The notes under the pieces were generated by a model. It was not told where the DNA came from and made no database searches. It saw only the letters and a list, made by a program, of their open reading frames with translations. The translations under genes were made by a program, and so were the position numbers. Below are positions 9,993 through 54,537 of a DNA stretch of 64,000 nucleotides, in pieces. Where the stretch lies: positions 19,001,298-19,065,297 of the forward strand of contig OX393567.1 of the NCBI GenBank assembly GCA_947652115.1, read 5' to 3'. Origin of the DNA: Blastomussa wellsi (taxonomy: Eukaryota > Cnidaria > Anthozoa > Scleractinia > Plerogyridae). Within the stretch, counting starts at the first letter, position 1. Each line of letters starts with the position of its first letter.

Positions 9993-12959
9993 TCGAAAAT
10001 CCGCGGGACCTGCTGTCACGGATAGTAGACATACTGAGGCAGACCATCTGGAGGTAGACAAAGTCTATCACGAGGGAAACAGTGCTATAAACATCTTAAA
10101 AAATTATTAAATGGTTAATTGTCTCGAATTTAATTCTTGATCTACTCCGGTACTCAGTCTGGAGATTTCAAACATAGTCCTTGATTGGTTTGTATCGCCA
10201 TGAGGACTTCTCCCTAATCCGTCCAATTGACTAACTAGCTATTGAACGGCCTCTCTATGTGTATTTCCGAAGCGAAGATCACCGCGCAAAAAAACGAAGA
10301 TCTCAAGATTGAAGCGAAGATCTGAAAATTGACCAAAATTTGCCTGATCAAATTGAACACTCAGATATAAAACTGCCAAAACTCGTAAACACTAAAGAAA
10401 ATATCTGTTATTTCTGAATTTTGGCATTTGACCACATTCCACTGTGATCAACAGTGGTATCAACAGTGGTTTGCAGTCGCTGCCGCGAAACCACACGTAG
10501 TCGGACTCTTGAACAATCCAACAATCCTTTATTGTTTCAATAACTGTTTATATTGCTTTTCGTGAATTTAAACAGTGAGTTATGCAATTAATTCGCAATT
10601 GAAGTGAAATATTTATCAACTGTGAATAACACTGAATAAACGTTTAAACGTTTAAACCATGCATATCTTCCTGAAAAAAAAACGAAGATTTGCAAAAAAA
10701 ATCGCGAAGAAAACGAAGACCGTGGGTACCCATAGAGAGGCTCATTGAAGTATTCCCCTTGGTTACACATACAAGAAAATGAACTTCGATTTTATTACAT
10801 TAAACTATGATTAAACTAATTTTAGGATATGACCTCAAGTTATCTTTCGCATGATGATCAGGAATCACCTGACACCTGGTATAAACTAGCAAAACAGGGA
10901 TATGACCATTGTTCACTTCTGATCAGATGATTTATTTGTCCGAAAATATCGAATGCGTAAAACCTAAGTAATATAAAAGCTCTCGATTAGACAAAGTACT
11001 TTACCAGTTCCATTAACGCATGACTGCGCGCCGTAAGAGCTTTTCACGAGCTTGATCACGGCTTGTAACTGTAAAAGGGGTTGGAATTTGCACTATCATT
11101 GACATGCAAATGTTTCATTCCTTTATTTGAGCTAAGAATTTGACATTTCATAAGGAGGTCCGTGTCACTCAAAAGCCTGCTCGTCAGTGCATTTTTGCGA
11201 ACATCAAATAAAACGTTTGTGTTTCATGCGGCGCACCACTGGAAGTCGATTAAAATTCTTTTTCCGCTCGCAAGATCCTCGCGCCTCGTGCGCGTAGTTC
11301 GCGCGTTAACCACGAATTTCACGCCTCGAAACTAAGTATAGAAATCGAAATGTAATCTGACGTTTTGCCATTAATAAATAATCTTGGTGAGCGAAACTGC
11401 ATACCTCGGGTCAATGAAAGGTGTCAAAATAGATGTTCTCAATCATCGATGCATCGTCTGTGAATTACGGGAATCATACTAAGTTAAGGAATACGTTGTA
11501 GTAAAATTTTCAGATATTATTGAATATCCATCGCTCTTTTTTTTTCAGTTTACCAGTATTTCAACACAGCAAAATCGACAAAAGCTTTTTTTAATTTTAG
11601 TCCGATTTAATTTACCAAGCACACAGCCCACGCGAAGTAAAATATGAACTTACGTAATTTCACCGATAATTCATAGAGCACAGAAAACCACTTTTTATGT
11701 ATATTTCTATATCTATGTAAAATACAATAACGTGTAAATTCTGGACATTCACAGCTTTAAATTAATGCCTAAATTAATTAATCTGTGAAAACGTGCTTGA
11801 GTTGCGTATGTATAAATTAAAACCGCAAAAGTTTGATCACACCACGAAGGCGTTGCGTGACGCCAATTTACCAAAATAACTTTTGATGTAATCTATTCAC
11901 ACCTTCATGGCATCCTCTCAGAAGCAATGATCTGGGATGTATGTTGAACAACTAATATGATGCCAGTCTCAAAACTATAAGTGATGCATTTTTTGTTTTC
12001 TTCTGAAATGCAAAACTCATGAAAATGAAAACCGGACGTCGAATGGTTCGTGTACAATGATTTTTACGGTCGAACTACTCGATTTGTTATTCGGGCTCGT
12101 ATGCCTCAGCTGACTTGATTCGACAAAAGAAATACAAAACCATCCCTTGGGGCAAATGTCGGCCTGTCATTGATATTGAAAAAATAAGTGATTCGGCAGA
12201 ATTGAAAAACACATTGTGTGAGCTCAATATATTTTTATTTTGAATTATAAACGCCGTAAACAAAGTCCAGCTGTCTATAGTATAGGCTGATCTGACGGCC
12301 GGTTTAGAATAAAGTCGCTAAACAAATTGCCACTCGATGAGGATTACAAAAATAAAAAATTATACATCCCGATAGACTACCAGTCGAGAACGGAATTCAA
12401 AACGCGATTAAAAGGCGAAATAAAGAAGCAAATGTCAATTCCACGGCTCGCACTCGATGAATGGAAATAACTGACCGCTTACATTACATAACATGCCTCT
12501 ATCGTCCACAAGAAATTTGAGTCAAGTAAACAGAACCTGTTTCGATAATAATTTCTTAAAACACAACACCGACGCATTTCGAAGTTGTTTTGGGAAAACT
12601 CCAACATATTTTTGTCACTGCGATGCGCTAAATTGCGCATATATATCAAAACGCCTCGCATTGTTCACAATGAGAAGTGTTGGGTATCAAGGAAATTGTC
12701 AACTTCGCCAGCACGTGATTGGTTGACGAGTGAAATCCGCTTGCAGGGGGCGTGTGTTGGACCAATTAGCATGCATGATCATTGTTTCTGTACAGAATCT
12801 CAACATCACAGACAACTTGAATTGAAAGCAATTTTAGCTTTTCACGTTTCCGCCTTACTTGCTAATGGCACGAAGAGTGCATTTACTGTGTTCGCAACTA
12901 TGCTTGTGAGAATTTTGCCGCCCGGCAGGACCGCTGTTTTCGCTGGCTAACTGGCAGAC

Positions 12960-45353
<32,394 letters not shown>

Positions 45354-45711
45354 TGTGCTTGTGTATGTTATATAATAGCGCGATATAATGAAGTGCGTAG
45401 CGATGGTCGTGTTTACTCGGCGTTTCAGTTTGTTGCGTTTGGTGTTCAGAATCCATTAGCCATCACTGGTTGTCATTCTGGTTGAGATGAACCAATCAGA
45501 GATCGGGTGTCTTCGGAGACGCGAAATCAGTGTCCCTAGCAACCCAGAAGCTATTCGTTATGCCGGGAGAAAATCAGAAAGCGCAATTTTGTGCTGTATG
45601 TTGGAAAATGGGAAACTGGTTCAGTTGTGGCAAAGCTACCTCTTGTGATGGGCATATATATCCATGTGTTGTTGATAAAACTGTGTACCACTTGTTAGAG
45701 CCTTGGTTCAT

Positions 45712-45717
45712 AATAAA
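45712..45717 (+). terminator. Candidate poly(A) signal AATAAA (proximal)
   Basis: AATAAA 359 nt after the TNRC18/BAHCC1 stop codon, in AT-rich sequence. A plausible proximal cleavage signal; no transcript data. Confidence 0.4.
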
Positions 45718-46458
45718 TGGAACACGCTGCTAGGAAATCGTGCTGCTAGGAAAAATTGAAAATGTGACAATTAACAAGTAACTCAATTTTAATTTCCCTC
45801 TCTGTGCTTTAACCGTCAAAGCGGCTAATGTCTAAACAAGGTTTTGTGCATTTCACAAGTGATTCTCGCAAGTGGTAGCGATATCCGTTCTTATGTATTC
45901 TTTTTCAAGTTCTGAATGTTTCAGTTTCTTATGCACGCTAAATCATTGTACATAATGTTCATCATTTAATTCTTGAGCGCCTTATTCTGCGTGCAATGTC
46001 TCATTTCATTGTAGCTTTAAAACCTGTGCCTCGCGGGAATCCGCGTAGCGTGCTCGAAGCTCGCGTGACGCGTTTATTCGCGGTGAACGACAGCCTTATC
46101 TCACCCGCGCAGTCCTCGCAAATCAACTTCTTAATCACTTACATATTTCAGATTCATAATTTCATGCGATCGAAATAACTATAAAGTATTCTATCCTTGC
46201 CATAAGATTTAAATCATATATTGTGTGCAAAAATATCTAAAGTATTTTTTTAAAAGGAAGTGTGGGGATGCATGAAGCAAGAAATGTTGAGTTTTGTACT
46301 GTAGGTTATTGTAAGAAAAGACTCAATCTTTGTAAATAGGTGTACAGTGTTCTTCTAAAGATATGCTTTTGTAACATAACTCTACAAGCTCGTGCGGCGA
46401 AATCTCTCGTTTATATTATACAGAGAAAATATAATGAATATCTAGTTTTAGAACGAGA

Positions 46459-46464
46459 AATAAA
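46459..46464 (+). terminator. Candidate poly(A) signal AATAAA (distal)
   Basis: AATAAA followed within 30 nt by a T-rich stretch, at the end of a 1.1 kb AT-rich 3' flank. It would give a 3' UTR of about 1.1 kb. Preferred over the proximal signal because of the downstream T/GT-rich context. Confidence 0.45.
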
Positions 46465-47116
46465 GTTTTAGATTTTCTAGCTTTGTTGCCATTTCTTATG
46501 GGGAACAAAAGCCATTTGTTTCCCTTGTTGTCCATTGTGTACCTCTAAAAAAAATCCTAAGCGCTAGCCCGGCTAGACTATTCGCAGGCTATAGCCCGCC
46601 TCCAATGAGTTTTACTCAATTTCCTTTCGTCCCTTGTCCCATTCTACTTCATAGGTATAATTACTGGTTCACGGCTTGGCGCTGGTGCAACCTTACCCAT
46701 AGGGTTTACGCCAGCAACGTCCCCGATCCTGAATATCGCGGGCTCAGTCAACGCCTGAAAGATGAAAAAGAACTAGGAACCGAGACCGCGAAAAAACGCA
46801 CTGCGTGTGCATGACGTCATGATTCCCCCAGGTGGTTATCGTTAGAATTTAAAGGGGAAGCCATGATCTGTCTATGACATTTTCAGTCATTCTCTCATTT
46901 TCCACCTCGTTCCCCGGGTATCCCATCTTCCCGCCGACCCGAAACGAAGAGGAGGGCAGGAAGACGGGAGAGAACCTGAGAACGAGGTTGAGCAAAATGT
47001 GAGTTGACATTTTTGACAGTTTCGTATCATTATGTTTATCTTGCTCTTCCACCACGCAACCGTAATCAACCTTTTGCTAAAACTTATTTTTTTTTCCGTC
47101 ACAATCGGCTGCAGGG

Positions 47117-47371
47117 TTAAGTAATTAGCGAATTCCTTTGGTATTGCGTTACTACGCTCAGTGATTGGTTTAAAATCTCGCGCCACTTTTTCAACCAATC
47201 AGAAGTAAAACCAAAACTAATCATGACTCGTGCGCGCACGTTTTCCCGCCGCTTCCCGGCTGAGTGTAATAACTTCGTGCTTCGATTGGTTCACTGGAAT
47301 GTCTCCGTTCTTGTGATTGGCCAAAATAATTACTTTGGTTTTGTTTTTACGACACTCGATTGAAAATCGCT
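47117..47371. mobile_element. TIR element of the GAGCGGTTTTCGATTGAG family, copy 2
   Basis: Collinear with the copy at 36989-37244 (AGTAATTAGCGAATTCCTTT, CGTGCGCGCACGTTTTCCCG, ATTGGTTCACT, right end ACGACACTCGATTGAAAATC). The first 25 bp of the left terminus are missing. Confidence 0.75.
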
Positions 47372-48645
47372 CTAAACCTAGTCACACTTAGATTGTGGAT
47401 AAACCCTGGTCTGTCAGATTTCTAGTGTATCTTATCTTTCTACTCAGTACATTATCTTCTTCCCCTCTCGATAATTTCCCTTTTGAGTAGTTCCTAATCC
47501 GTGAAAGAATGTCGATTCAAGACTTTTTTAGTCCAAGAATTGATAAACTCAGTTACAATTGTCTTTACTCATGCATCTATCGGCTAACGGGACAGTTCAC
47601 TTTCATAACACAACAGATTCGTAAAGCCAATGCCTGATTCTTTACAGACCCTTTACAACAGGGAGATTGGTTTTTGTCAGGGAAAGAAACTCAAAGCAAA
47701 CTATAAAAGGCAGGTATAAAAGAGATCCGGCACTTCTCGTGCATCGGTTTGTTCAGTGCAGTGGTCTTGCAGATTTCTATTACATTTAAAGAAACTCAAG
47801 AATGGTGGATAGATTAATGCCACCCTTGACGTTTTAGAAAAGCGGTGACTCCACTTCAGATCAAAGGTGGCCGTGAATAGATATTTCGTTGACAGTTGGT
47901 ACAAAATATAATTGTTTCGCGGCTGGAGGTCAAATTCAGAACATGAGTACGATACTCTATACGGCTGAGAGATAGAAGACAGCTAGCAGAGCACGCGATG
48001 GGGTTTTAAAAGTACAATTCGCGGTTAGCGTCAAATTAATTTTTAAAGATAGCGTTAAATGAAAAACCAGCCTCATAAATAGAATCGCCATACCACATTT
48101 AGCAAAAATGCCAAGTTTCAAAGGATTCTGATTGAACCAATTTCTGAATTTTTCTATTTCATGACATCGAGTTTGAATCGGATCTCCAAGAAACTTCGCG
48201 TTTTTACTAAATTTGACATGCTGAATCTATTCATGTAACCGTATTTTACCAATTCTAACCACAAAATTTTGCTATTGAGTATCGAAAGTGATTCCTGTTG
48301 GCTTTGGTTTAAGATTACAGTGAAACCTCATTTTAACGAAGTCTGACGAAGTGCCAAGGGACTGGGGAAATTGTTTCGTTACATCGAGGGTTCGTTACGT
48401 CGAAAACCTCGATATATATAAAACGAATTTGCGGAAAAACAACCAAAATGTTCGCTATATCGACTGAGGTATTGTTAATAATTGATTTTATGGTGTTACG
48501 TTGCGCTACCCAGTATTTTGTATCTGAACGATTAGTCTCAACATTTGAGATGAAGCTGCAGTACTGCACTGTGTCGATCTGTCCATAGCTACGGCGCTTT
48601 GTTAAGTTTGTAACTAAACAGGTCAACAGAAGTTTTAAACATTAT

Positions 48646-48741
48646 AATTTGGTTTTATCAACTGGGTTGATGACGTGAATTGGCCACCGAAAAGAGTTTC
48701 AAGAGCTGACGTTTCGAGCGTTAGCCCTTTGTATTATATTA

Positions 48742-48776
<35 letters not shown>

Positions 48777-48784
48777 CTATTCAT
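48646..48784. mobile_element. Foldback family GTTAGCCCTTCGTC, partial copy
   Basis: AATTTGGTTTTATCAACTGG to CGAGCGTTAGCCCTTTGT, followed by GCAGCACCACAGTTTCTTTA. Collinear with the complete copy at 48968 and its right flank, but the right terminal arm is missing. Confidence 0.7.
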
Positions 48785-48967
48785 TTACGTTTTAAACAAT
48801 TCCAACCGACTTGTCACATAGGAAAACGGGGTAGGGTTTACGTTTGGGCTTCTGGGTTGTATTTGTTACAGAGAGGTTTTCGTTCTATTGAGGTTCGTTA
48901 TATCGAGGTTCTGTTCCACACAATTTACTGTAACTTTGGCTGGGCTGAAGAGTTACTGAAGAATATT

Positions 48968-49104
48968 AATATAATTTGGTTTTATCAAATGGGTTGATAA
49001 TGTCAATTGGCTACCGTAAAGAGATTCAAGAGCTGACGTTTCGAGCGTTAGCCCTTCGTCGTAGCGAATCATTATCAACCCATTTGATAAAACCAAATTA
49101 TATT
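48968..49104. mobile_element. 137-bp MITE with perfect 35-bp terminal inverted repeats
   Basis: 48968-49002 and 49070-49104 are exact reverse complements (AATATAATTTGGTTTTATCA and so on). The 67-bp centre holds AAGAGCTGACGTTTCGAGCG and TTAGCCCTTCGTCG, shared with the copies at 9194 and 48646. Arm identity suggests recent activity. Confidence 0.88.
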
Positions 49105-49360
49105 GTTATACTTCCCACCGACGCAGCACCACAAATTCTTTAGAAACTTACCCCCTCTATTCTACTGAAGAATATTGTTGGTCATTATTCAACAAATTGT
49201 CACGTTGCCCATATATGGTCATTACGCTCTCAATATCCGTCAACTGCAACTGACAGATATTCTGTGCGATAATTCGGTGGTATTAGTCTCGCAAAGCGCC
49301 ACACGTGCACACAACGGCAACTTTTCTAGCTGTGAAATGCTCTTCATTGACAGTTTGTTA

Positions 49361-49490
49361 AATAATAAAACAATTATCCTGCTCAATCTTGCGGAATATC
49401 GTCTGATTTTAGCCAACTCGGCCTACGGTCTCGTCTGCTAAGTATCAGACGATATTCCACGCGATTTCGCAGGATATTTGTTAATAATAA
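49361..49490. mobile_element. Foldback hairpin, AATAATAAAACAATTATCCT ends
   Basis: CGGAATATCGTCTGA pairs with TCAGACGATATTCC, and the outer parts AATAATAA..AATTATCCTG pair with AGGATATTTGTTAATAATAA. Shares the AACAATTATxCT opening with the hairpin at 56244. Confidence 0.7.
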
Positions 49491-50207
49491 GGACGACTTC
49501 GTTATTTAAAGGTTCGTTAAATCGAGGTTCCATTGTACAGTCATTAACCTGAGACACCGTTGTGGGAAGGGTCGACAACTGGTGTTAGTCCCTGTGCGCC
49601 GTTTTACAGCCATTTTGCTGCGTGTAAACGCTCTATAAGCCCGCCAACATGTTTCTAACTTGTAAGACGGACAACTAGCTGCTGCCGCTCCCGATGATGT
49701 CCGTGTGACTGGAAGTTAGCTGCACTCCAGGTATGCGGCTTATTGGTTAGATCAAAACAACCTCGTTCTCAGGGTCTCTCATCTTCCCACCCTCCCGGAG
49801 CCAGAGAGGAGGGACCCTGGTTTGGTTTTGTCACGTGTCTCCTGGAAAATTGAGAACACCAGGGAAGGTTCCTCCAATATCAGTAAATTTGTTGCTCCGG
49901 GCCTTCTCATGATCAACCGTTCAGAATAAAACTAAAACTAACCGTGTGAAACGAATCATGAATTTTAAAAATTGTTGGGTCTAACTTTTACAGCTAATGT
50001 GAAAAAAACTATTTCCTCAAAGAATGAGCCCAAAATCATCCCAAAAAATTATGAAATTCATGCTGAGCAATGGCGTTTATGTGTAACCCTGCCAAGCAAC
50101 TTTCCCCTTACCTTTTCTCTCGTTTCCTGATGGTACCGACCACACCGTACCCGGTGCCTCAAACTCTATCCCTGATGCTCGCACCTCATAAGAACTAACC
50201 ATTGGTT

Positions 50208-50335
50208 GGCGCAGTGGCCGAATGGTTAGTGCGATGGACTCCGGATCTGACGGTATGGGTTCGAGCCCTGGCTGGGACACTGTGCTGTGTTCTTCTCACA
50301 GTGCCTCTCTTCACTCAGACTTTACCTTTACCTTA
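50208..50335 (+). repeat. Family A SINE, 5' half
   Basis: GGCGCAGTGGCCGAATGGTT is a tRNA-like start with A box GGTTAGTGCGATGG and B box GGTTCGAGCCC; then CACAGTGCCTCTCTTCACTC. Cut off after the conserved TTCAC(T/C)CAG segment. Confidence 0.8.
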
Positions 50336-52260
50336 CCAAAGAACTGTGGATCCTCACACGCTCTGGCATTCCCAAATCAGTGATCTCCTTCTACCCTGGT
50401 CTTAGAGGTTGTTTCTTCTTTCTTTCGTTTTCGCCTTTTAGCGGCTCTTTGATTCAGAAATACAAAAATGATAAAGCCTCTGGAACTGGAACCAGGCTAC
50501 GAAACTTCACACGCGAGTGCTAAAAACATTCTTTTGATGCGTTATGATGTTAGTCTGCTGTAGCGTCGATACTTTTTCTTGAACCGTTCGACTTGGATTC
50601 TGCAAGAGTTCCGAATAATCTTTCTTCTCAGAACATAACCTTCACCCATTCTCGGTAATTTTGCATTGATAGTTCACGCCTAATCCACCAAAGAATTTTA
50701 ATTCAAGAGTGCATGTTAGTTTGAGCAGAAGGCTCAATTAACTCACTATTGTCGCTACTCATCTACATTTAGACGAAATAAATCATATTAATGCAGGCTC
50801 AACATTGAACTCGACTTTTGGATAGTCTGCTATCATCACAATAATTCTTATTTAGATGTGTAAATCATAGATGCTTTGTGTAAGCCAGTGCATTTAGTTC
50901 TATCGTGTTTATAAATAAGAATGGCGAACAGATTAGCGTTTGGGATTTGAATACCGCCTTAACGATCTCTTAAGTCTTCAACTCCACCTTAAATTAAAAG
51001 GAGAATGATTATTCCGATGACACCTGGCGCATGCTGTAGCGATTTCGAAACTGGAGATCAAACATTAGAAAATTAATTGTAATACTATATTCGGTTTAAA
51101 GCGACATGAGACAGTGACAACCGTATGGTGCACGACCAAGGTAAGCGTTAGGGGATCAGTAAGGAACACTCCCTTCAGTAGCTGCTGTCAATAAGTAAAA
51201 TCTTCAACCTTGCGCGGAGTTAAAAACAGAAATGACTCTCCTCCTCCGTTCCCACGTATAATAATTATTGGGAGCTGTGTATAAAGTATGCCTTAGAGTG
51301 TGGTAACTGAATGGTATGAATATGACCCTGATAAAGTTACTGAAAACGAAGAAGTGAAGCTATTATGCGTGGGATTTTAAAATCCAAACAGATAATGAGA
51401 TTCATCATCGAAGGCCTGATATTGTCATCCAGGAAAAGCAAAAGGGCAAAACCATCATCGTGTATACTGCAGTCCCAAGTGACTGTAAAAGTCGAAGAAA
51501 ATTTTGACAAGTAACAAGATCTTGCTCGAGAGATCAGAAAGTTATGGGAGACAGGAACAAGAGTTGTACCCATGGGAGCGTTTGGAACGATACCAAAGAA
51601 GTTAATAAGCCACTTAAAACTGAGAAATTGGAATTCCGAACAGAGTAAGAACTATTTACATTTACATTAATCCACCCTCCTACGTTCGACTAATATCTTG
51701 AGGAAATTGAAGTACTTTAGCTCTTAGGTCCGGTAAGAGACTTAACTGCGGATTATTCCAGGGGAAACAAGCTTTGCCCTTTGTAACACAGAAGATGGTG
51801 ATGAGGATGATGATAATAACAATATATAAATGGTATAATTTTATTAACAAATTCTTAAACAATCTTTATAAATTTACAATATACGATCTACTGAAATGCT
51901 AAGAATGGTATTCACAATTATAATCCGTATGAATATATATATATACAGTACTGTCTGCAGTTAGATATAGCTCTTTGGCATACAAAGCTTTGCTTTCATG
52001 TCCAAATTGAGCACTCTAACTAGGATGAGTCATTGCCGCTAGCATTGCGCATCTAGCTCTCGATCAGACAGACAGATTAGTGCGGATCTTAACAAAGTGA
52101 AGGACATCCTTGCTCTTATCCAGGATATTGTATCGGCTGCGCCAGTCTACTGTTGACGTGTAAATAAGGGGTGTGAATGTTCCTTGTTCAATGTCCAAAA
52201 CCGTCCTCGAATATAGGCGCTTCTTCTCGTTCTCGTGAAATACGGTATATCTGCTGGAGC

Positions 52261-52306
52261 ATGATAATGATAATGATAATGATGATGATAATGATAATGA
52301 TAATAG
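52261..52306. repeat. (ATGATA)n microsatellite
   Basis: About seven units of ATGATA/ATGATG. Confidence 0.9.
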
Positions 52307-53478
52307 TAAATACTCAAAGATGAGAAATAAAAGGATAAAAATATGACTTCTTCCTCTTGTGACTACCATACGTCCTCTGTTAATTGAGCTAAAGAGGAGA
52401 CGTTCAGATCCGGGATTTCAGCGAAAAAAAAGGAAAATGTTAAACTGACAGACTTGCCACTGCTCTCTTAGCCAGTTGTGGTCGAATCAGTTGTTTTTCG
52501 TTTCGTATCTCACGTTTTCGCTGTCCCCGTGAAATTTTCTACGGTTATCCTGCGAAGCAGAGATCTCGTCTTTCTTCTCAAAAAAGCTCGAGATGTCCTG
52601 TCGCCGTTAGCCCAAACGTTTTTTGTCTAGACGATCCATTACCTAGAGGAACCATTATCTGTTCTCTCAGTAACACGCCACACGGAGTCGCCAGTTCTGC
52701 AAAGTGCAGATAAAAGATAGATATCAGATTTATGTCATTTGCCCTAAAACACCGTTATAAAATCTTCTTGTCTCTGTTTATTCACGAAGTGATGTGATTG
52801 ATTTGAAGAGTTGAGCAGCTTATTTTACCGACATCTATCAGTAGTAAACTTTGTAAGTTCTAGAACGGTTCTTTTTGGCTACTTGGCGCTCAAGAAGCTA
52901 CAATCTATAGCATTAGCAATCGGATCAGTTAGGATCGCACCAATTGTCGAACTCTAATGAGTGTTACTCAGCAAATTTACGGTCTAGGTTATTCCAATCC
53001 CATTTTTTTCAGTTCGAGTCACGGAAACGATCTACGCTCCTCCCAAAGTAAAGTCTGTCGTTTTGCTGATAATAATAAATTCGCTAAATTGTAATAGTTC
53101 AGCTCGTTAGCAGTTCAATGCTTTGACGTCTTTGACCTGAGTCTTTGACTGACCAAAAAAACTAGAAAAGAAATCGACTGATACGATCTTGTTGGTAAAA
53201 TAGCACAGATCCAGATCTCTTTTTTCAAATCGCAACCTTTGTTTGATCATCTTTCAACACTGGGTCAGTTTGACATCTCTAGACTGTTTATCAAAAACAG
53301 ACAACGACAGGAGCCCTTGACAAGTAGCCGGCGTGGCAGGCGTGAAAAAGGGAGGGAGAGGGGGTGGGGAAAGGGAGAAGGGGAGCATGTTAGCTTTAAC
53401 TCTCTTCTCTCGAATGATCATCGCAGTGAATTTCCAATTTTAAGCAATTGGAAAGAAGAAGAAGCCTAAAAAAATCAG

Positions 53479-53549
53479 GGCTTCAACGGGATTCGAACCG
53501 TGATCCCCGCGATACCGGTGCGATGCTGTGCAAACTGAGCTATGAAGCC
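53479..53549 (-). pseudogene. tRNA-like pseudogene, GGT anticodon position (Thr-like)
   Basis: The minus strand gives a 71-nt cloverleaf with a perfect 7-bp acceptor stem (GGCTTCA / TGAAGCC), TAGCTCAGTTTG D arm and a TTCGAAT T loop. Defects: one G missing in the T stem (CACGGTTCGAA), a D-stem mismatch, an A/C mismatch at the base of the anticodon stem, and C instead of U before the GGT anticodon position. Probably not functional. Confidence 0.6.
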
Positions 53550-53698
53550 ACACATTGGGAGCAAGGTCAATTTACATTCTCGTCCCCAGAGTTTATATTG
53601 AGTTCATATTTTCCCGCGGAGTGAAATGATGTGAAAGATATATGAAATAATTCATATTTGAACTGCGGATGTAGATGAAAGTGAAACCTGAAAAACTC

Positions 53699-53700
53699 AA

Positions 53701-53733
<33 letters not shown>

Positions 53734-53755
53734 GATACCGGTGCGATGCTTAGCA
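53699..53755 (-). pseudogene. Truncated second copy of the tRNA-like sequence
   Basis: Same 3' half as 53479-53549, but with an intact T stem (ACGGG/CCCGT). The D arm and 5' acceptor strand are lost. Its flank AGCAAGGTCAATTTAC also occurs after copy 1, so this looks like a local duplication followed by a deletion. Confidence 0.65.
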
Positions 53756-54361
53756 AGGTCAATTTACTGTTGCGTGAATCCTCTATCGGGTGGAGTTAAA
53801 TTCCTTGCGTTTGGTTTGGCTATTTATTTCGATTACCAGGAAATGACTAGATAAACAGTTCCAGAACAAACCCAAATTTGTGGGCCGGACAAATCCGGAA
53901 AGATGTTGTTTAGAGCCCTCGGTAACGCCAACGTTCTGTCAGCGTGCACAGGAATGACAAGAACGTACTTGAAGACTACCAACCACGAAGCTGCAGGAAA
54001 GCGATAGCGTTCGGAAATTTCTTCGCCGTTTGTACCCTTCTGGCTTCATGCAGGGCTGAACTGCTAAACCAACGCGGGATTGGGCTACCTGATGGGCTGC
54101 TAATGTTCGCAGTATGCGCTGGAATCTGCGTTTGGAGCGAGATTTCTGCGACATCTGTGAGGAAACTGATCGAGTTGATGCTGATCTGTTGCTCCGTTTA
54201 TAAATGGCTGTAAATGTTCATTGCTCATTTACATGATCGAATGATGGACGGTGTTCCAAAGCGACAGCCGAACACGCCACTTTGAATAAAAACTTCGCAT
54301 GCCTGAGCTACCTTTTCATACAAACGTCTGCAGGGAGCTCACAAAAGAAAAGCTGTTTGAT

Positions 54362-54537
54362 ATGGACAACGAGAAGGGTGCAAAAATGCTGGCGTTTTCC
54401 GGCACACGATCTCTACTTCTTTGGTGTCGACAGCAGACGGAGGGATACAACGGGGTGAATGTGTTTAACATGTCAAGCTCATGGCGAGATGGTTTGGCGT
54501 TCTGTGCGATTATTCACCGTTACCGGCCGGATTTAAT
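54362..54537 (+). CDS. MICALL: MICALL exon 1, CH domain part 1
   Basis: [20 protein letters not shown] then [20 protein letters not shown] and [18 protein letters not shown]; donor AAT|GTAAGT, phase 2. A CTGCAG at 54326-54331 could instead be an acceptor for an upstream 5' exon, so the true 5' end is uncertain. Confidence 0.85.

Larger units (their letters stand above)
7784..12959. other. Intergenic region between divergent CEP131 and TNRC18/BAHCC1
   Basis: 5.2 kb between the two start codons. It must hold both promoters, but no TATA box or other core element could be assigned. It contains a foldback at 9194-9242 with its tail to 9310, a C-rich tract with an AC microsatellite at 9959-9992, and otherwise unremarkable AT-rich DNA. 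ORFs such as 12493-12950 have no family signal. Confidence 0.6.
48318..49535. mobile_element. pogo/Tigger-like element relic with TA target site and nested insertions
   Basis: Left end CAGTGAAACCTCATTTTAAC preceded by TA. The reverse-complemented right end is CAATGGAACCTCGATTTAAC, and TA follows. CAGTGGAACCTCG-type termini with a TA duplication are characteristic of pogo-like Tc1/mariner elements. Inside are more GTTCGTTATATCGAGG copies and three foldbacks (48646, 48968, 49361). No transposase is left. Confidence 0.55.
45354..54361. other. Intergenic region between TNRC18/BAHCC1 and MICALL
   Basis: 9 kb. It holds the TNRC18/BAHCC1 3' flank to about 46.5 kb, a TIR element (47117-47371), a pogo-like nested complex (48318-49535), a SINE (50208-50335), AT-rich DNA with an ATGATA microsatellite (52261-52306), two tRNA-like pseudogenes (53479-53755) and the MICALL promoter region. 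No exon was recognised; the ORF at 53944-54213 shows no known domain. Confidence 0.6.

Noticed and set aside
12493..12950. Overlapping ORFs just upstream of the TNRC18/BAHCC1 start
   Set aside because: Not in frame with the start codon, no known domain; probably promoter or 5' UTR sequence.
50208..50280. Functional tRNA gene
   Set aside because: Has A- and B-box sequences but no proper acceptor stem, and runs into a SINE body shared with copies at 39203 and 57797.
53944..54213. ORF of 89 codons before MICALL exon 1
   Set aside because: Hydrophobic and Cys-rich without a known domain, not in frame with the CH exon; at most part of a 5' UTR.
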